In this document: positions 18,778 to 27,912 of the stretch, piece after piece
Position numbering within the stretch: position 1 is the first letter of the stretch
Layout: the number at the start of each line of letters is the position of its first letter
Assembly: GCA_030425645.1 (NCBI GenBank)
Contig: JAUHZK010000006.1
Span: forward strand, 186,001 to 250,000
Reading direction: 5' to 3'
Source of the DNA: Gammaproteobacteria bacterium
GTDB lineage: Bacteria; Pseudomonadota; Gammaproteobacteria; JAPPPA01
Length of the DNA: 64,000 nucleotides
Notes under the pieces: model-generated
What the model saw: only the letters and a program-made list of their open reading frames with translations
The model's database searches: none
What the model was told of the DNA's origin: nothing
Translations under genes and position numbers: made by a program

Positions 18778-20187
18778 CTAACGGCTAAGCCGTTGCAACC
18801 AGCGCTGCAGCCAGCGCATTTTATTTTCTTGCCAAGGTGGTCTTAAGCCATCAAACCACAAAGTCCGGCGTAACTGCACGGGCTGTTTGATGCTAAAGCG
18901 GGCTAGCAGTGTTGGCATATCGGCGATGAGATTATTACCCGTTTGTGCCTCAGATGGGTTCAGCAATACCGAATCACAGTAGTTGCCCAGCTGTGCCAGC
19001 AAAGTGTCTGGGTTGCGGGTGTATAGGTTGATTACGTTGACGTGCCCAATTTGCGTTAATAGCTCTTGTAAGCGTTGCGGTTGGTCATAAACCAAGAGTG
19101 GTAGCAGGGGGCCGCTACTGGCATTGCTGACTATTTTAGCGCTGTCCAAAACGTCAATTAATACAGAAGGGCTAATAAAAAAATCGCGTTGAAAGAAGTG
19201 CCCGCCAATGGTGTCGGTGGCGCCGTGGTCCCGTGCTTCAATAAACAGATTGCGGATTTGTTCAAACTGTTCGTTGTCACGCATGCGCGCATAGGCTTTG
19301 TTGTAGCGTTGACGTCCCAGGGTTTGGCCGTAGAGGTTTTCTCCGGCCTTTTTAAGCTCGTTCACAAAGCGGTGGCGAATACCTTCGTGCACTAGTAAGA
19401 CATGTGGGCCGCTCTCGGTTTGGCCGCTATAGCGGTAGCGAGACCAAGCAATTTGTTTGGCGGCTTGCTCCGGATCTGCAGAAGTGTCGACGACACCAAT
19501 CGTCGGCCGCAATGCCTGTAACTGAAGTTTTTCGGGCTCGTTGCGCCATTGGCCTTGAATGTGTCTGAGAGAAGTCGCGTTACCACAGACATAGTTGTAG
19601 TCAAAGTGCAGCGAGAGTAAGCCTTGGGCGATGCGGGCGTCGCCCAAAAAGACCGCAAAATCGGCTGGGTCCAGCTCGCTTTCGGCCATATTGGCCAGCG
19701 CTTTGGCGACAGCAGGGGACTTATGTGAGGGCTTTAGCGTAACCGTGTTGCCAGCGGCAATAGACGCGATGCAATGTATCAGCGGCTGTGCCAGTGGCTG
19801 CTGCCACGCAGTGATGATTAAGCTGGTGCCTTTGCTAAGTTGGCGTACGGTTTCTGCCGGTTGAAACCAGCGTTGTAGCCGTGACGGGCGATGCCATGTG
19901 GCTGTTTGTTGTTTAGCTTGTTTAAGCGCTTTAAAAATGGGCCCCCATTCAACCACCGCGACCTCGGCAGAATGGGCTTTAATATCATCATGAACAGCTT
20001 GGGTGAGTGCGGCCTGATGTTTCTTTAACGCTTGATGAAGTTGCTTTAAACGCTTGCGATGTGTGCGCTGGTTTGCGTTTAGTAATTCGTTGGCGCGGGC
20101 CTGTTGAGACTGCAAGACACGTTGCATCACCTGCAGTGAAACCGCTGGTGGCCTATCGTTTCCAACAATTTTTAAGACTTTAGCCAT
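18778..20187 (-). CDS. aldehyde dehydrogenase superfamily pseudoenzyme
   Basis: 469 aa with the overall aldehyde dehydrogenase (coniferyl-aldehyde-dehydrogenase-like) fold: N-terminal helices, AAGNTVTLKPSHKSP cofactor region (144-158), and the C-terminal half. The active site appears dead. The catalytic Cys of GQTC is Glu258 (GQTESGP), the general-base Glu of LELGGKSP is Gln222 (LQLQALRP), and the PWN oxyanion Asn segment is AWQQ (127-130). It is full length with no frameshift, so it is retained as a protein and not a decaying gene. Function unknown; a structural, binding or regulatory role is possible. Confidence 0.82.
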   Translation of the reverse strand: MAKVLKIVGNDRPPAVSLQVMQRVLQSQQARANELLNANQRTHRKRLKQLHQALKKHQAALTQAVHDDIKAHSAEVAVVEWGPIFKALKQAKQQTATWHRPSRLQRWFQPAETVRQLSKGTSLIITAWQQPLAQPLIHCIASIAAGNTVTLKPSHKSPAVAKALANMAESELDPADFAVFLGDARIAQGLLSLHFDYNYVCGNATSLRHIQGQWRNEPEKLQLQALRPTIGVVDTSADPEQAAKQIAWSRYRYSGQTESGPHVLLVHEGIRHRFVNELKKAGENLYGQTLGRQRYNKAYARMRDNEQFEQIRNLFIEARDHGATDTIGGHFFQRDFFISPSVLIDVLDSAKIVSNASSGPLLPLLVYDQPQRLQELLTQIGHVNVINLYTRNPDTLLAQLGNYCDSVLLNPSEAQTGNNLIADMPTLLARFSIKQPVQLRRTLWFDGLRPPWQENKMRWLQRWLQRLSR

Positions 20188-20250
20188 CCCCTAAATGTAG
20201 TCGCAAATAGGGAAAACATCATGGCTGCAGCGCCGCTTAAAGGGTTCCCC

Positions 20251-21081
20251 CTAGGCCAACAACGCGGCTGCGTGCCAGCGTAAATGTTCTTCTATAAAGC
20301 TTTGAACGTAGAAGTAGTTGTGGCCATAACCGGGTCGTAGGCGGTAATCCACTGTGGCCGACGCGCGCTCTGCTGCGGCTAAGAACTGATTCGGCATCAA
20401 AAATTCAATCAGCTCATCGTCAGCGCCCTGACAAAACAAAATTGGCTTTTCGCTGCCCAGTTTTTCAACCAGCAGATGCGCGTCGTAATCTTCCCAGGCG
20501 GTTTTGTCTGCCCCTAGGTAGGCCGGGAAACCGCCGCCGTCGTCATAACGCAATGTTGGTGCGCTAATAGGAGCCATGGCCGAAACAGAGCGATAGCGTT
20601 GCTGGTTTTTTAGATACACCGTTAGCGCACCGTGGCCGCCCATAGAGTGGCCCATGATGCTTTCGCGGCTAGCGTCTACCGGGAAGTGTTGTTGTATTAA
20701 AGCCGGTAGCTCTTGCGTGACATAGCTATACATTTGGTAGTGTTTGGCCCAAGGCTGCTCGGTGGCATCGACATAATATCCAGCACCTGCGCCCAAGTAG
20801 TCACTGTCGTTTTCGCCTTTAATTACGCCTCGTGGTGAGGTGTCGTTAACAACTAAAAACAACCCCAGCTCAGCGGCAATACGCTGCGCGCCGGCTTTAA
20901 GAATGAAATTTTCTTCCGAGCAGGTTAGGCCAGATAGATAGTAGAGAATAGGCACGGGCCCTTTCTCTGCCTGCGGTGGGCGGTAGACGGCAAAGTTCAT
21001 TGGCGCTTGGCATACTTCTGAATCATGGCTCCAGAATTCCGTATAGCCGCCAAAGGTTTTATGCTGTTCTCTTAACTTCAT
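20251..21081 (-). CDS. fghA: S-formylglutathione hydrolase
   Basis: Hydrolyses S-formylglutathione to formate and glutathione, the second step of glutathione-dependent formaldehyde detoxification. 276 aa (E. coli FrmB 277), alpha/beta hydrolase of the esterase D family. The nucleophile is in GHSMGGHGAL; YLSGLTCSEENF is the oxyanion-side signature; the Asp and His follow in GADDELIEF and GYGHNYFY. I chose the ATG at 21081 (MKLREQHKTFGG), the family N-terminus. The partner adhC-type dehydrogenase is not in the window. Confidence 0.95.
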   Translation of the reverse strand: MKLREQHKTFGGYTEFWSHDSEVCQAPMNFAVYRPPQAEKGPVPILYYLSGLTCSEENFILKAGAQRIAAELGLFLVVNDTSPRGVIKGENDSDYLGAGAGYYVDATEQPWAKHYQMYSYVTQELPALIQQHFPVDASRESIMGHSMGGHGALTVYLKNQQRYRSVSAMAPISAPTLRYDDGGGFPAYLGADKTAWEDYDAHLLVEKLGSEKPILFCQGADDELIEFLMPNQFLAAAERASATVDYRLRPGYGHNYFYVQSFIEEHLRWHAAALLA

Positions 21082-21105
21082 CAATTTACTCGGTGTGTGG
21101 CAGGT

Positions 21106-21525
21106 ATGTCTGAGCCATTTTGGCAAACTAAAACTTTAAACGAAATGAATGACGCTGAGTGGGAGTCATTATGCGACGGTTGTGCCCGTTGCTGCGTGGA
21201 AAAGCTTGAGGATGAAGATACCGGCGAGGTGGTTTTTAGCAACGAAGCCTGTGGACTGCTGAATATTAAAAACTGTCGTTGCCGAGCTTACGAAACGCGG
21301 CAGCAGTATGTATCTGGATGTATCAAGCTAACGCCGGAGTTTTTGACCGACCCGCAGCACCGAGAATGGCTGCCGCCAAGTTGCGCCTATCGGCGTTTGG
21401 CTGAGGGTAAGCTACTAGAAGATTGGCATCCGTTAGTGAGTGGAGATGCGGCTAGTGTTCATCGAGCCGCGATCAGTATGAAGGGCTGGTTGATTCAGCC
21501 CAATCCAATCAAGGTGAACAAATAA
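21106..21525 (+). CDS. YcgN family cysteine cluster protein
   Basis: 139 aa. Close in pattern to E. coli YcgN (UPF0260): PFWQTKTLNEMNDAEWESLCDGCARCC, then conserved Cys in CGLLNIKNCRCRAYE, GCIKL and PPSCAYRRLAEG. The eight-Cys arrangement suggests a metal or Fe-S site; function is not established. The ATG at 21106 matches the family start; an in-frame ATG at 21097 is also possible. Its start is 24 bp from that of divergent fghA. Confidence 0.88.
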   Translation: MSEPFWQTKTLNEMNDAEWESLCDGCARCCVEKLEDEDTGEVVFSNEACGLLNIKNCRCRAYETRQQYVSGCIKLTPEFLTDPQHREWLPPSCAYRRLAEGKLLEDWHPLVSGDAASVHRAAISMKGWLIQPNPIKVNK

Positions 21526-22556
21526 TGCGGCCGTTGTTTCAGTCCTTTCCTGAATTGGAGAGCGCGGTTGCCAACGCTGGTTTTGCTCACTTGCCGACGC
21601 CGGTTGAGCTGCATTCGTTTAGCGGTAAGGCCATCTATGTGAAAAGGGATGACCTGACGCATTCCAGCTATGGCGGCAATAAGGTGCGTAAGTTGGAATT
21701 GATTTTGCCGCAAGCTCAGCGTGCCGGGGCTAGGCGCGTGGTGACGTTTGGCGCGACCGGTACTCATCATGGCTTGGCCACCGCGGTGTTTTGCCGGCAA
21801 ATTGGGCTGCAATGTGAAGTGCTGCTGTTTGATCAGCCTGTCACAGAGGCCGTGCAAGATAATATTCGCATGTTGGCGGCACAAGGTGCTGAACTCAAGC
21901 ACTGCGGCAGCTTGGCAAATACCTTGCGCCGTTTCTATTTGCATCCAGGGCGTTTGCAACGGCGCAATTATTTTCTGTTTGCCGGTGGTTCCAATGTGCT
22001 TGGGGTGCTGGCTTTTATTAATGCGGCCTTAGAGCTAAAACAGCAGGTTGATGCCGGTGCTTGCGAGCCGCCAGAACGTATTTACTGTCCTGCGAGTTCT
22101 AACGCGACCTTGGCGGGCTTAACTTTAGGCATCGCTTTGGCGGGGCTGCCGACGCAGGTAATAGGCGTGCGTGTGGGGCCCGCGAAGGTTGGCCCATTTG
22201 ATAGTTGCACGGTTAAATCGGTTAGAGCGTTAATGCAAAAAACGGTGCGCTGGTTGCAGCGCCAAGGGGCAGAGTGGACCGTGCCGGTTCCATCGCCGCA
22301 CGTTTCCGATGATTGGTATGGCGACGGTTATGGGCATCAATATGCTGCCGCCGAGGCTGCTGCAGAATTGTTTTCCGAGACAACAGAGCTGCCACTAGAC
22401 CCTACCTATACCGCTAAGTGCTTCGCTGCTGTGTTGGCAGATAGAAGTGATGGCCCCATCATGTATTGGCACACCTTAAATTCGATGCCGCTGGCGCCGT
22501 TGGCTGAAGGGTTTAATAGCCAACAGCTGCCCGATAGTTTGATTGATACGTTGTAA
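21525..22556 (+). CDS. PLP-dependent ACC deaminase / D-cysteine desulfhydrase family protein
   Basis: 343 aa fold-type II PLP enzyme. The PLP Lys is in YGGNKVRKLE (about 42-51), preceded by VKRDDLTHSSYGGN, the family signature. The N-terminal LPTPVELH is also typical. Family members deaminate 1-aminocyclopropane-1-carboxylate or desulfurate D-cysteine; the substrate cannot be told from sequence alone. The start overlaps the ycgN-like stop by 1 bp (TAATG). Confidence 0.85.
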   Translation: MRPLFQSFPELESAVANAGFAHLPTPVELHSFSGKAIYVKRDDLTHSSYGGNKVRKLELILPQAQRAGARRVVTFGATGTHHGLATAVFCRQIGLQCEVLLFDQPVTEAVQDNIRMLAAQGAELKHCGSLANTLRRFYLHPGRLQRRNYFLFAGGSNVLGVLAFINAALELKQQVDAGACEPPERIYCPASSNATLAGLTLGIALAGLPTQVIGVRVGPAKVGPFDSCTVKSVRALMQKTVRWLQRQGAEWTVPVPSPHVSDDWYGDGYGHQYAAAEAAAELFSETTELPLDPTYTAKCFAAVLADRSDGPIMYWHTLNSMPLAPLAEGFNSQQLPDSLIDTL

Positions 22557-22664
22557 CAAAAGCCACTGTTCTAAGCGCCTGTCGATGCGCTAGGATGTGA
22601 CCCTAATTATAAAAATGACTGGCATGGAATATGCCGGTTCTATATCTGGTTTGGAGGTTCGCAA

Positions 22665-25181
22665 ATGCGTTTTTGCTCTCGTTATATGGGGTTGATAATG
22701 CTTGGCGTCGGCGCAAGCTCATTGGCTTTGGCGGAAGACGAGTTTGATTTTCTGTTTACCGAAGAGGCTGCAGAGGTTAGTTCTGAGCAGTCTGCAGCAG
22801 ACGATGTGGAACCTGCTGCTGCGGAGACAACAGCTGTCGGTGAAGAGAGTGAGGAGCTAGCTAGTTCATCTTCGGATAGCGATAGTAAGCCAGCTAGTAA
22901 TGCGACACGCAGCCAGCGTGCGGTGATTGAAGAGGTCATCGTGACCTCACAAAAACGTGCTGAAAACATCCGTGACGTGCCAATTTCGGTGTCTGCGTTA
23001 GACGGCGAAGCGTTAAAGACCAATAACATCGCCAATATGAATGACTTGTCGTTGTATACGCCTAACGTCAAATTCCAAGTCACCCCAAATTCTACCTTTA
23101 TCAATATTCGCGGTCTGGGTACCGGCGAGAACCGTGGTTTTGAGCAGTCGGTTGGCTTGGTAATTGATGGTGTGTATTACGGCCGTGGTGACTTTATGCT
23201 CGGTGGCACATTGGATATGGCGCGCATTGAGGTATTGCGAGGCCCGCAAGGAACCTTGTTTGGTAAAAATACCATTGCTGGCGCCTTGAATATCGCCACA
23301 GGCCAGCCCGAAAATGAATTTCATGGTGACGTAGATGCGATGCGTGGTGACTTTAATCATCAGCGTTATCGGGGCGCGATAACAGGCCCGCTTAGCGACA
23401 CGCTTTCCTGGCGATTGGCGTTTCAAGATGAAAGCCGAGACGGCTATATCTACAACACCGCAGTCAACGAATACCACGCGGATCTGAACAACCAAATGGC
23501 TCGAGCTAAACTGCTATGGGAGCCGACTGATAATTTTTCAGCAACCTTAGGTGTTGACGTCAATGAGGTCTCGCAGCGGGGTGACGGCTATCAAATTAGC
23601 CATGTGGTTGGCGACCATTTGGAGGTTTATCAGGCCGCCGACCCGGAAGCTGAGGCCGATGGGACTAATTTTCGGGCCAGTACTGATGATGAGCGTTCTG
23701 GCGGCGAGCGTGAGATTGATGGCCAAACCCTGAATTTGAGTTGGGATATTGGTGATTACAACTTAACCGCGATTACCGGCATGGCGGGTATGGATGTGCG
23801 TCAGGATGTAGATGCGGACTTTTCCGCACACCGTTTTCTGTTTCTCGGTTACCTCGATACTTATGAGCAATTTTCACAAGAACTGCGCTTGACCTCGCCG
23901 CCGGGTGATGTCGAGTACGTGGCCGGTTTGTATTACTTCCGTAGCCGTTTTCAGGTGAACAACAGTATTGAGTCTTATGCTGAAGGCGCGCCAATCTTTT
24001 TGGGGCCGGCATTTGGAGCGCCGGCCGCGGCATCCGGTATTTTAAGTGGGCCTTTAGGTGGCATTGTCGGTACCTTTACCGGCCCTGTGATCGACGACGC
24101 GTCGCGTAAGTCATTTGACCAAACGGCAACGGCTTGGGCCGGTTTTGGTCAGGCGACATGGTATGTCACTGATCGCTGGTCGTTAATCGGCGGCTTGCGT
24201 TATGGCGAGGAAACCAAAGATGTGAATATGAGCTTGTCGTTCGACAATACCGGCCTCCTATTCAGTCAGATTCTAGGTGAGGAGGAGTACGACATTGTCG
24301 ATAGCCGCACGGAAACGGATTTCTCGCCCAAATTTAGCACCAAGTTTGACTTCAACGACGACATTAATATTTACGCTACTTACGCTGAAGGATTTAAATC
24401 CGGCGGTTTTAATGCGCAAGCGCCAACGGCTAGTAATGTGCAGTTTGAGCCAGAAGAGGCGACGACTTATGAGCTAGGCAGCAAGATGCGATTGCTTGAT
24501 GGTGCCATGACGCTCAACGTTGGTTTGTTTAGTACCGATTTCAACAACCTGCAGGTAACCATTTTTAATGGCACCCAGTTTGTGGTGGGCAATGCGGCTA
24601 CAGCCAGAACTCGAGGGTTTGAGTTTGATGGTATGTGGTTGCCATTTGAAAACGCCATGCTGACTTTCTCTGGCGGCTATACCGACGCTAAATACGTTTC
24701 CTACCCTGACGGCCCTTGTTGGGCAGATGGTGATGGTGAGGCTGGGCCAAACCCGCTGGAACGTAGCGAGCCGAACGACTCCACGCCGGATCCAACCGAC
24801 TCTCAGTGCTTCCAGGACCTGTCTGGACAGCCCTTGACACGTGCGCCTGAATGGAACGGTAGTCTGGGCTTGGATTACGGTTTTGCGATACCTAACGTTA
24901 GCTGGCGCCTGCTAACCGGCGTAAATTTCTTGTACCAGTCTGAAACATTTTTGAATTTGGATAATGACCCGCTTGATCTGCAGGAATCCACCACCCAAAT
25001 TAACGCCAAGATCGGCGTAGCGGGGCGGGATGATGATTGGTTCTTTACCATTCACGGCCGCAACCTTACTAATGAGGTGGTGTACCTAGAGGCCGCTGAC
25101 GTGCCTTTATTAGAGGGTGATCATTTCTCGCGTCAAGACTTGCCGCGGACGATTGCAGCGGAGTTTAGATTGGTTTGGTAG
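22665..25181 (+). CDS. TonB-dependent outer membrane receptor
   Basis: 838 aa. Signal peptide at 1-23 (ends SLALA), then an unusual acidic, Ser/Ala-rich stretch (about 24-90), the TonB box/plug start (EEVIVTSQKRAENIRDVPIS), plug domain with RGPQGTLFGKNTIAGALNI, and a beta-barrel ending in EFRLVW, a C-terminal aromatic outer-membrane signature. This is the CirA/FecA-like group common in marine gammaproteobacteria; the ligand is unknown. Shine-Dalgarno GGAGG precedes the start. The TetR gene downstream may control it. Confidence 0.93.
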   Translation: MRFCSRYMGLIMLGVGASSLALAEDEFDFLFTEEAAEVSSEQSAADDVEPAAAETTAVGEESEELASSSSDSDSKPASNATRSQRAVIEEVIVTSQKRAENIRDVPISVSALDGEALKTNNIANMNDLSLYTPNVKFQVTPNSTFINIRGLGTGENRGFEQSVGLVIDGVYYGRGDFMLGGTLDMARIEVLRGPQGTLFGKNTIAGALNIATGQPENEFHGDVDAMRGDFNHQRYRGAITGPLSDTLSWRLAFQDESRDGYIYNTAVNEYHADLNNQMARAKLLWEPTDNFSATLGVDVNEVSQRGDGYQISHVVGDHLEVYQAADPEAEADGTNFRASTDDERSGGEREIDGQTLNLSWDIGDYNLTAITGMAGMDVRQDVDADFSAHRFLFLGYLDTYEQFSQELRLTSPPGDVEYVAGLYYFRSRFQVNNSIESYAEGAPIFLGPAFGAPAAASGILSGPLGGIVGTFTGPVIDDASRKSFDQTATAWAGFGQATWYVTDRWSLIGGLRYGEETKDVNMSLSFDNTGLLFSQILGEEEYDIVDSRTETDFSPKFSTKFDFNDDINIYATYAEGFKSGGFNAQAPTASNVQFEPEEATTYELGSKMRLLDGAMTLNVGLFSTDFNNLQVTIFNGTQFVVGNAATARTRGFEFDGMWLPFENAMLTFSGGYTDAKYVSYPDGPCWADGDGEAGPNPLERSEPNDSTPDPTDSQCFQDLSGQPLTRAPEWNGSLGLDYGFAIPNVSWRLLTGVNFLYQSETFLNLDNDPLDLQESTTQINAKIGVAGRDDDWFFTIHGRNLTNEVVYLEAADVPLLEGDHFSRQDLPRTIAAEFRLVW

Positions 25182-25223
25182 TGCTCAATTAAACTAAAAC
25201 TAATGCGAGCAATCTGGCATTTT

Positions 25224-25244
25224 TAGACTAATCTTGCTAGTCTA
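25224..25244. promoter_or_regulatory. candidate operator upstream of tetR-family gene
   Basis: A perfect 7-bp inverted repeat TAGACTA-N7-TAGTCTA lies 65 bp before the TetR-family start codon, the expected kind of site for autoregulation. Inference from position and symmetry only. Confidence 0.35.
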
Positions 25245-25308
25245 GCGCGCAAGAAATGAACTTAAGTTCATAACTGGTTAGTAATTTAGCAGTTTAGTAG
25301 GTGTAATA

Positions 25309-25971
25309 GTGAGAAATCGCGTACGTAGCAGTGTAGTAAACGACGATCATCGTCCTAGAGGCCGGCGTCCCGGCAAAAGTAACACTCGAGAGCAAATTTT
25401 AGATGAGGCCGAGTTCGTTATTGCAACGAAAGGTCCAGACGGTTTTACGCTACAGGAAGTAGCTGATCGTGTGGGCATTCGTCCGCCTTCGATCTTCTCG
25501 CACTTTAAGGGCACTGCGGCACTGACTGAAGCCGTATTTAACCGTATTCTAGATGGCGCTACTCGGGCGATTGCTAATGCGCCGGTTACCACGCCAGTTG
25601 AGACGCTATTGCAGGTTGCTGAGGAATTTACTCGCTTTATGGGTAGCAACCCGGCGCATACACGTTTGATGCTGCAGCAGTTTGCTAGTGGTAATAGCCA
25701 AGAAGCGGCGTTTCACCGCTTCGATAGTGGCGCTGAAGCTGTTGAAGAAATGCTAGAGAAGCTTGATGCATTGATTCAGCTAGGTATCAAAGAAGGCGAA
25801 ATCCGCGACGGTATTGACCGTAAACATTTTGGTGGCTTTCTAGTTGGCGCGGTGCTGCTACGCCTTGCGTGGACAGATTTTGATGGTTGGGATAAGCCTG
25901 ATTGGGCTGCTCTGGTCGATGACATCGTAAAAGAAGTACGTGAGCTGTTAACGCGTTACTTGGCGCCTTAA
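25309..25971 (+). CDS. TetR/AcrR family transcriptional regulator
   Basis: 220 aa. N-terminal helix-turn-helix (about residues 24-72: TREQILDEAEFVIATKGPDGFTLQEVADRVGIRPPSIFSHF, written here as one family segment with the usual TetR spacing between TREQIL and SIFSHF) and a helical ligand-binding C-terminus. Start is GTG; no closer ATG exists. Likely autoregulated through the dyad at 25224-25244 and may act on the TonB receptor upstream. Ends just before a strong bidirectional terminator. Confidence 0.92.
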   Translation: MRNRVRSSVVNDDHRPRGRRPGKSNTREQILDEAEFVIATKGPDGFTLQEVADRVGIRPPSIFSHFKGTAALTEAVFNRILDGATRAIANAPVTTPVETLLQVAEEFTRFMGSNPAHTRLMLQQFASGNSQEAAFHRFDSGAEAVEEMLEKLDALIQLGIKEGEIRDGIDRKHFGGFLVGAVLLRLAWTDFDGWDKPDWAALVDDIVKEVRELLTRYLAP

Positions 25972-25990
25972 GGTAGAGCCTTGATGTTTT

Positions 25991-26020
25991 AAAAAAGCCG
26001 CGCCAGTCGCGGCTTTTTTT
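25991..26020. terminator. bidirectional intrinsic terminator
   Basis: Hairpin GCCGCG-N5-CGCGGC flanked by A6 on the left and T7 on the right; it can end both the TetR gene (plus) and the small membrane protein gene (minus). Confidence 0.9.
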
Positions 26021-26222
26021 ATGCCTGTGGTTTGGCGTGTAGATCGATATGGCTAAACAGAGCCTGTTGCGTGTGGGTTTGTACCGGTTGTTCTGCTTGC
26101 GGCGCCCAGGCGTCGTTAGGCATTGCTGGCCGTGCATTGGAAAACACGCCTAATACAAACGGCAAGCCCAATAAAATGGCAAACAGGGTGTTGGCAAATT
26201 GATGTGTGCGGATATAGCTCAT
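26019..26222 (-). CDS. small single-pass membrane protein
   Basis: 67 aa, one hydrophobic segment (about residues 9-27, NTLFAILLGLPFVLGVF) followed by a hydrophilic tail. Not recognised. Support for being real: a strong AAAGGAGC Shine-Dalgarno about 7 bp before the ATG and a terminator at its end. Confidence 0.65.
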   Translation of the reverse strand: MSYIRTHQFANTLFAILLGLPFVLGVFSNARPAMPNDAWAPQAEQPVQTHTQQALFSHIDLHAKPQA

Positions 26223-26301
26223 AACGTGCTCCTTTGTTATGGCGCTATATTGCTTTGCGGGCTAGCTCATTTAGCGAGCCTGTAGCTGCTATGGCAGCAA
26301 T

Positions 26302-27153
26302 TTATTCGCTGTAATAGGGTTTCTGCTCAGTCGGCTCCCAGCCGGGAGGTTTCCAGGGCCTTTTAAGCGCTTGCCAAATGCTGCTGGAATGCCGCATTTC
26401 ACGCCATAGATTTAGCCACTCATGCACCGCTATTTTAAAAGGGTTGAAGGTGGTGATATTAGTAGTGAGGCCGTATTTCACCTTTTCTTCTTCGGCCGCA
26501 AAGCTGCCAAATAGCTTGTCATAAATAATCAGAAAGCCACCGTAGTTTTTGTCTAGGTATTGCTCATTTGAACCGTGGTGAACGCGGTGGTGGCTAGGCG
26601 TGTTGAAAAACCTTTCAAACCAGCCCATATGGCCGACGGTTTCGGTATGAATCCAGTACTGGTAGAGCAGTGATAGCGCTTGCATGGTCAGTATGGCTAA
26701 GGGGTGGAACCCTAAAATGGGTAACGGCAAATAGAACATCCAATGGAATAGCGGCGTCGTCCAGCTTTGGCGTAGCGCCGTAGACAGGTTGTAGTGTTGG
26801 CTGGAGTGATGATTGACATGGGCAGCCCAGCCGACGCGGGTGCGGTGGCCAAAGCGATGGAAGCAGTAGTAGCAAAAGTCGTCAGCAAAAAACAGCAGTA
26901 GCCATGTCCACCAAAAGTGGCTGCTCAAAAAATCGGCGAACAGTGCGTAGTGCTCGTAAAGCCAAAAGTTAAGGCCAACAATTAGGCTCTTGCTGGCGGC
27001 GCCGATGATGACGTTGCCAATGCCCATCGACAGGCTTGCTGCGGTATCTTTGGTCTCGTAGCCCAGAAAGCCGTGACGCTGCCTGAGATAAAAATACTCC
27101 AACACAATTGTTATGAAAAACAGTGGGATAGCGATATAAATTAATACACTCAA
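26302..27153 (-). CDS. sterol desaturase / fatty acid hydroxylase family protein
   Basis: 283 aa integral-membrane di-iron enzyme family. His boxes: HRFGHR (HxxxH), HVNHHSSQHYN and PSHHRVHHGSN, with additional H at HTETVGH; four to five membrane helices. The family hydroxylates or desaturates lipids; the substrate here is unknown. Upstream DUF2064-type gene ends 20 bp before its start, so the two are likely co-transcribed. Confidence 0.88.
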   Translation of the reverse strand: MSVLIYIAIPLFFITIVLEYFYLRQRHGFLGYETKDTAASLSMGIGNVIIGAASKSLIVGLNFWLYEHYALFADFLSSHFWWTWLLLFFADDFCYYCFHRFGHRTRVGWAAHVNHHSSQHYNLSTALRQSWTTPLFHWMFYLPLPILGFHPLAILTMQALSLLYQYWIHTETVGHMGWFERFFNTPSHHRVHHGSNEQYLDKNYGGFLIIYDKLFGSFAAEEEKVKYGLTTNITTFNPFKIAVHEWLNLWREMRHSSSIWQALKRPWKPPGWEPTEQKPYYSE

Positions 27154-27173
27154 TTATCTCTCCTGCGGGGCGG

Positions 27174-27818
27174 CTAAGGAGCACTAGGCATTCGTTTACG
27201 GCGCCATAGCGGGCCAACAAGATTGCGGCGGCGGGCGTGGTGCCATGAAGCAAGGTGGTCAATATCGGTCATGGCGGGGTTGTCTGGCAAGCGTTGTCGC
27301 AACCGGCGTGCCTGCCGCTGGGTTTGTTTCATGACTTGGCTGCTGCTCCAGCGCACCTGTTGAAACAGTAGCGGTTGGTAATCGCGGCAGCCGACCAGAA
27401 CGTATCCACCGTCGTCTGCGGGTATCAAGCTGCTGCGGTGTGTCGTTAGCTGTTGCTTAACGCGCTGAATGGCGTCGGCATTCAGTTCTGGGCAATCCGT
27501 GCCGACAATAGCGACCGCCCCGGAATGCTTGAGGCCTAGGCGTATTGAGCGCGCCATACGCTGCCCTAAATCGCCATTGGGTTGTCGCCTAAGCGTTACA
27601 GGGTAGTGCCGGCAGAGTGCAAGAATACTGCCGTTTCGGGTATTGGGGCTAACGGCAATGGTGACATTTGCAACCGTAGCAAGGGCGGCCACGGTTTCAT
27701 GTAGCAGGGTGAGGTAGGCGCGCGTTGCAAAGCGTCGATTACAGCCTCTTGCTAACCGTGTTTTGACTTTGCCTATGAGCGGGTTTTTTGCATATATCAC
27801 TAGCTGGAAGTCAGACAT
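27174..27818 (-). CDS. DUF2064 / TIGR04282 family glycosyltransferase-like protein
   Basis: 214 aa. N-terminal YAKNPLIGKVKTRLA, GDLGQRMARSI, and VGTDCPEL followed by ADDGGYVLVG are the signatures of this nucleotide-sugar-transferase-like family. Biochemical role is not established. I chose the ATG at 27818 (MSDFQLVIYAKNPL) over one 57 bp upstream because it matches the usual start. Its C-terminus is unusually rich in Arg. Confidence 0.82.
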   Translation of the reverse strand: MSDFQLVIYAKNPLIGKVKTRLARGCNRRFATRAYLTLLHETVAALATVANVTIAVSPNTRNGSILALCRHYPVTLRRQPNGDLGQRMARSIRLGLKHSGAVAIVGTDCPELNADAIQRVKQQLTTHRSSLIPADDGGYVLVGCRDYQPLLFQQVRWSSSQVMKQTQRQARRLRQRLPDNPAMTDIDHLASWHHARRRNLVGPLWRRKRMPSAP

Positions 27819-27912
27819 TCGCTTGCCAAAATGAGAGGTTAAGGTCGGTTTTAGGCGGTATTTTATGAGCCGCACTGGTTACAATGATGCCTTACCTTGA
27901 AAGAGTTTTGCC

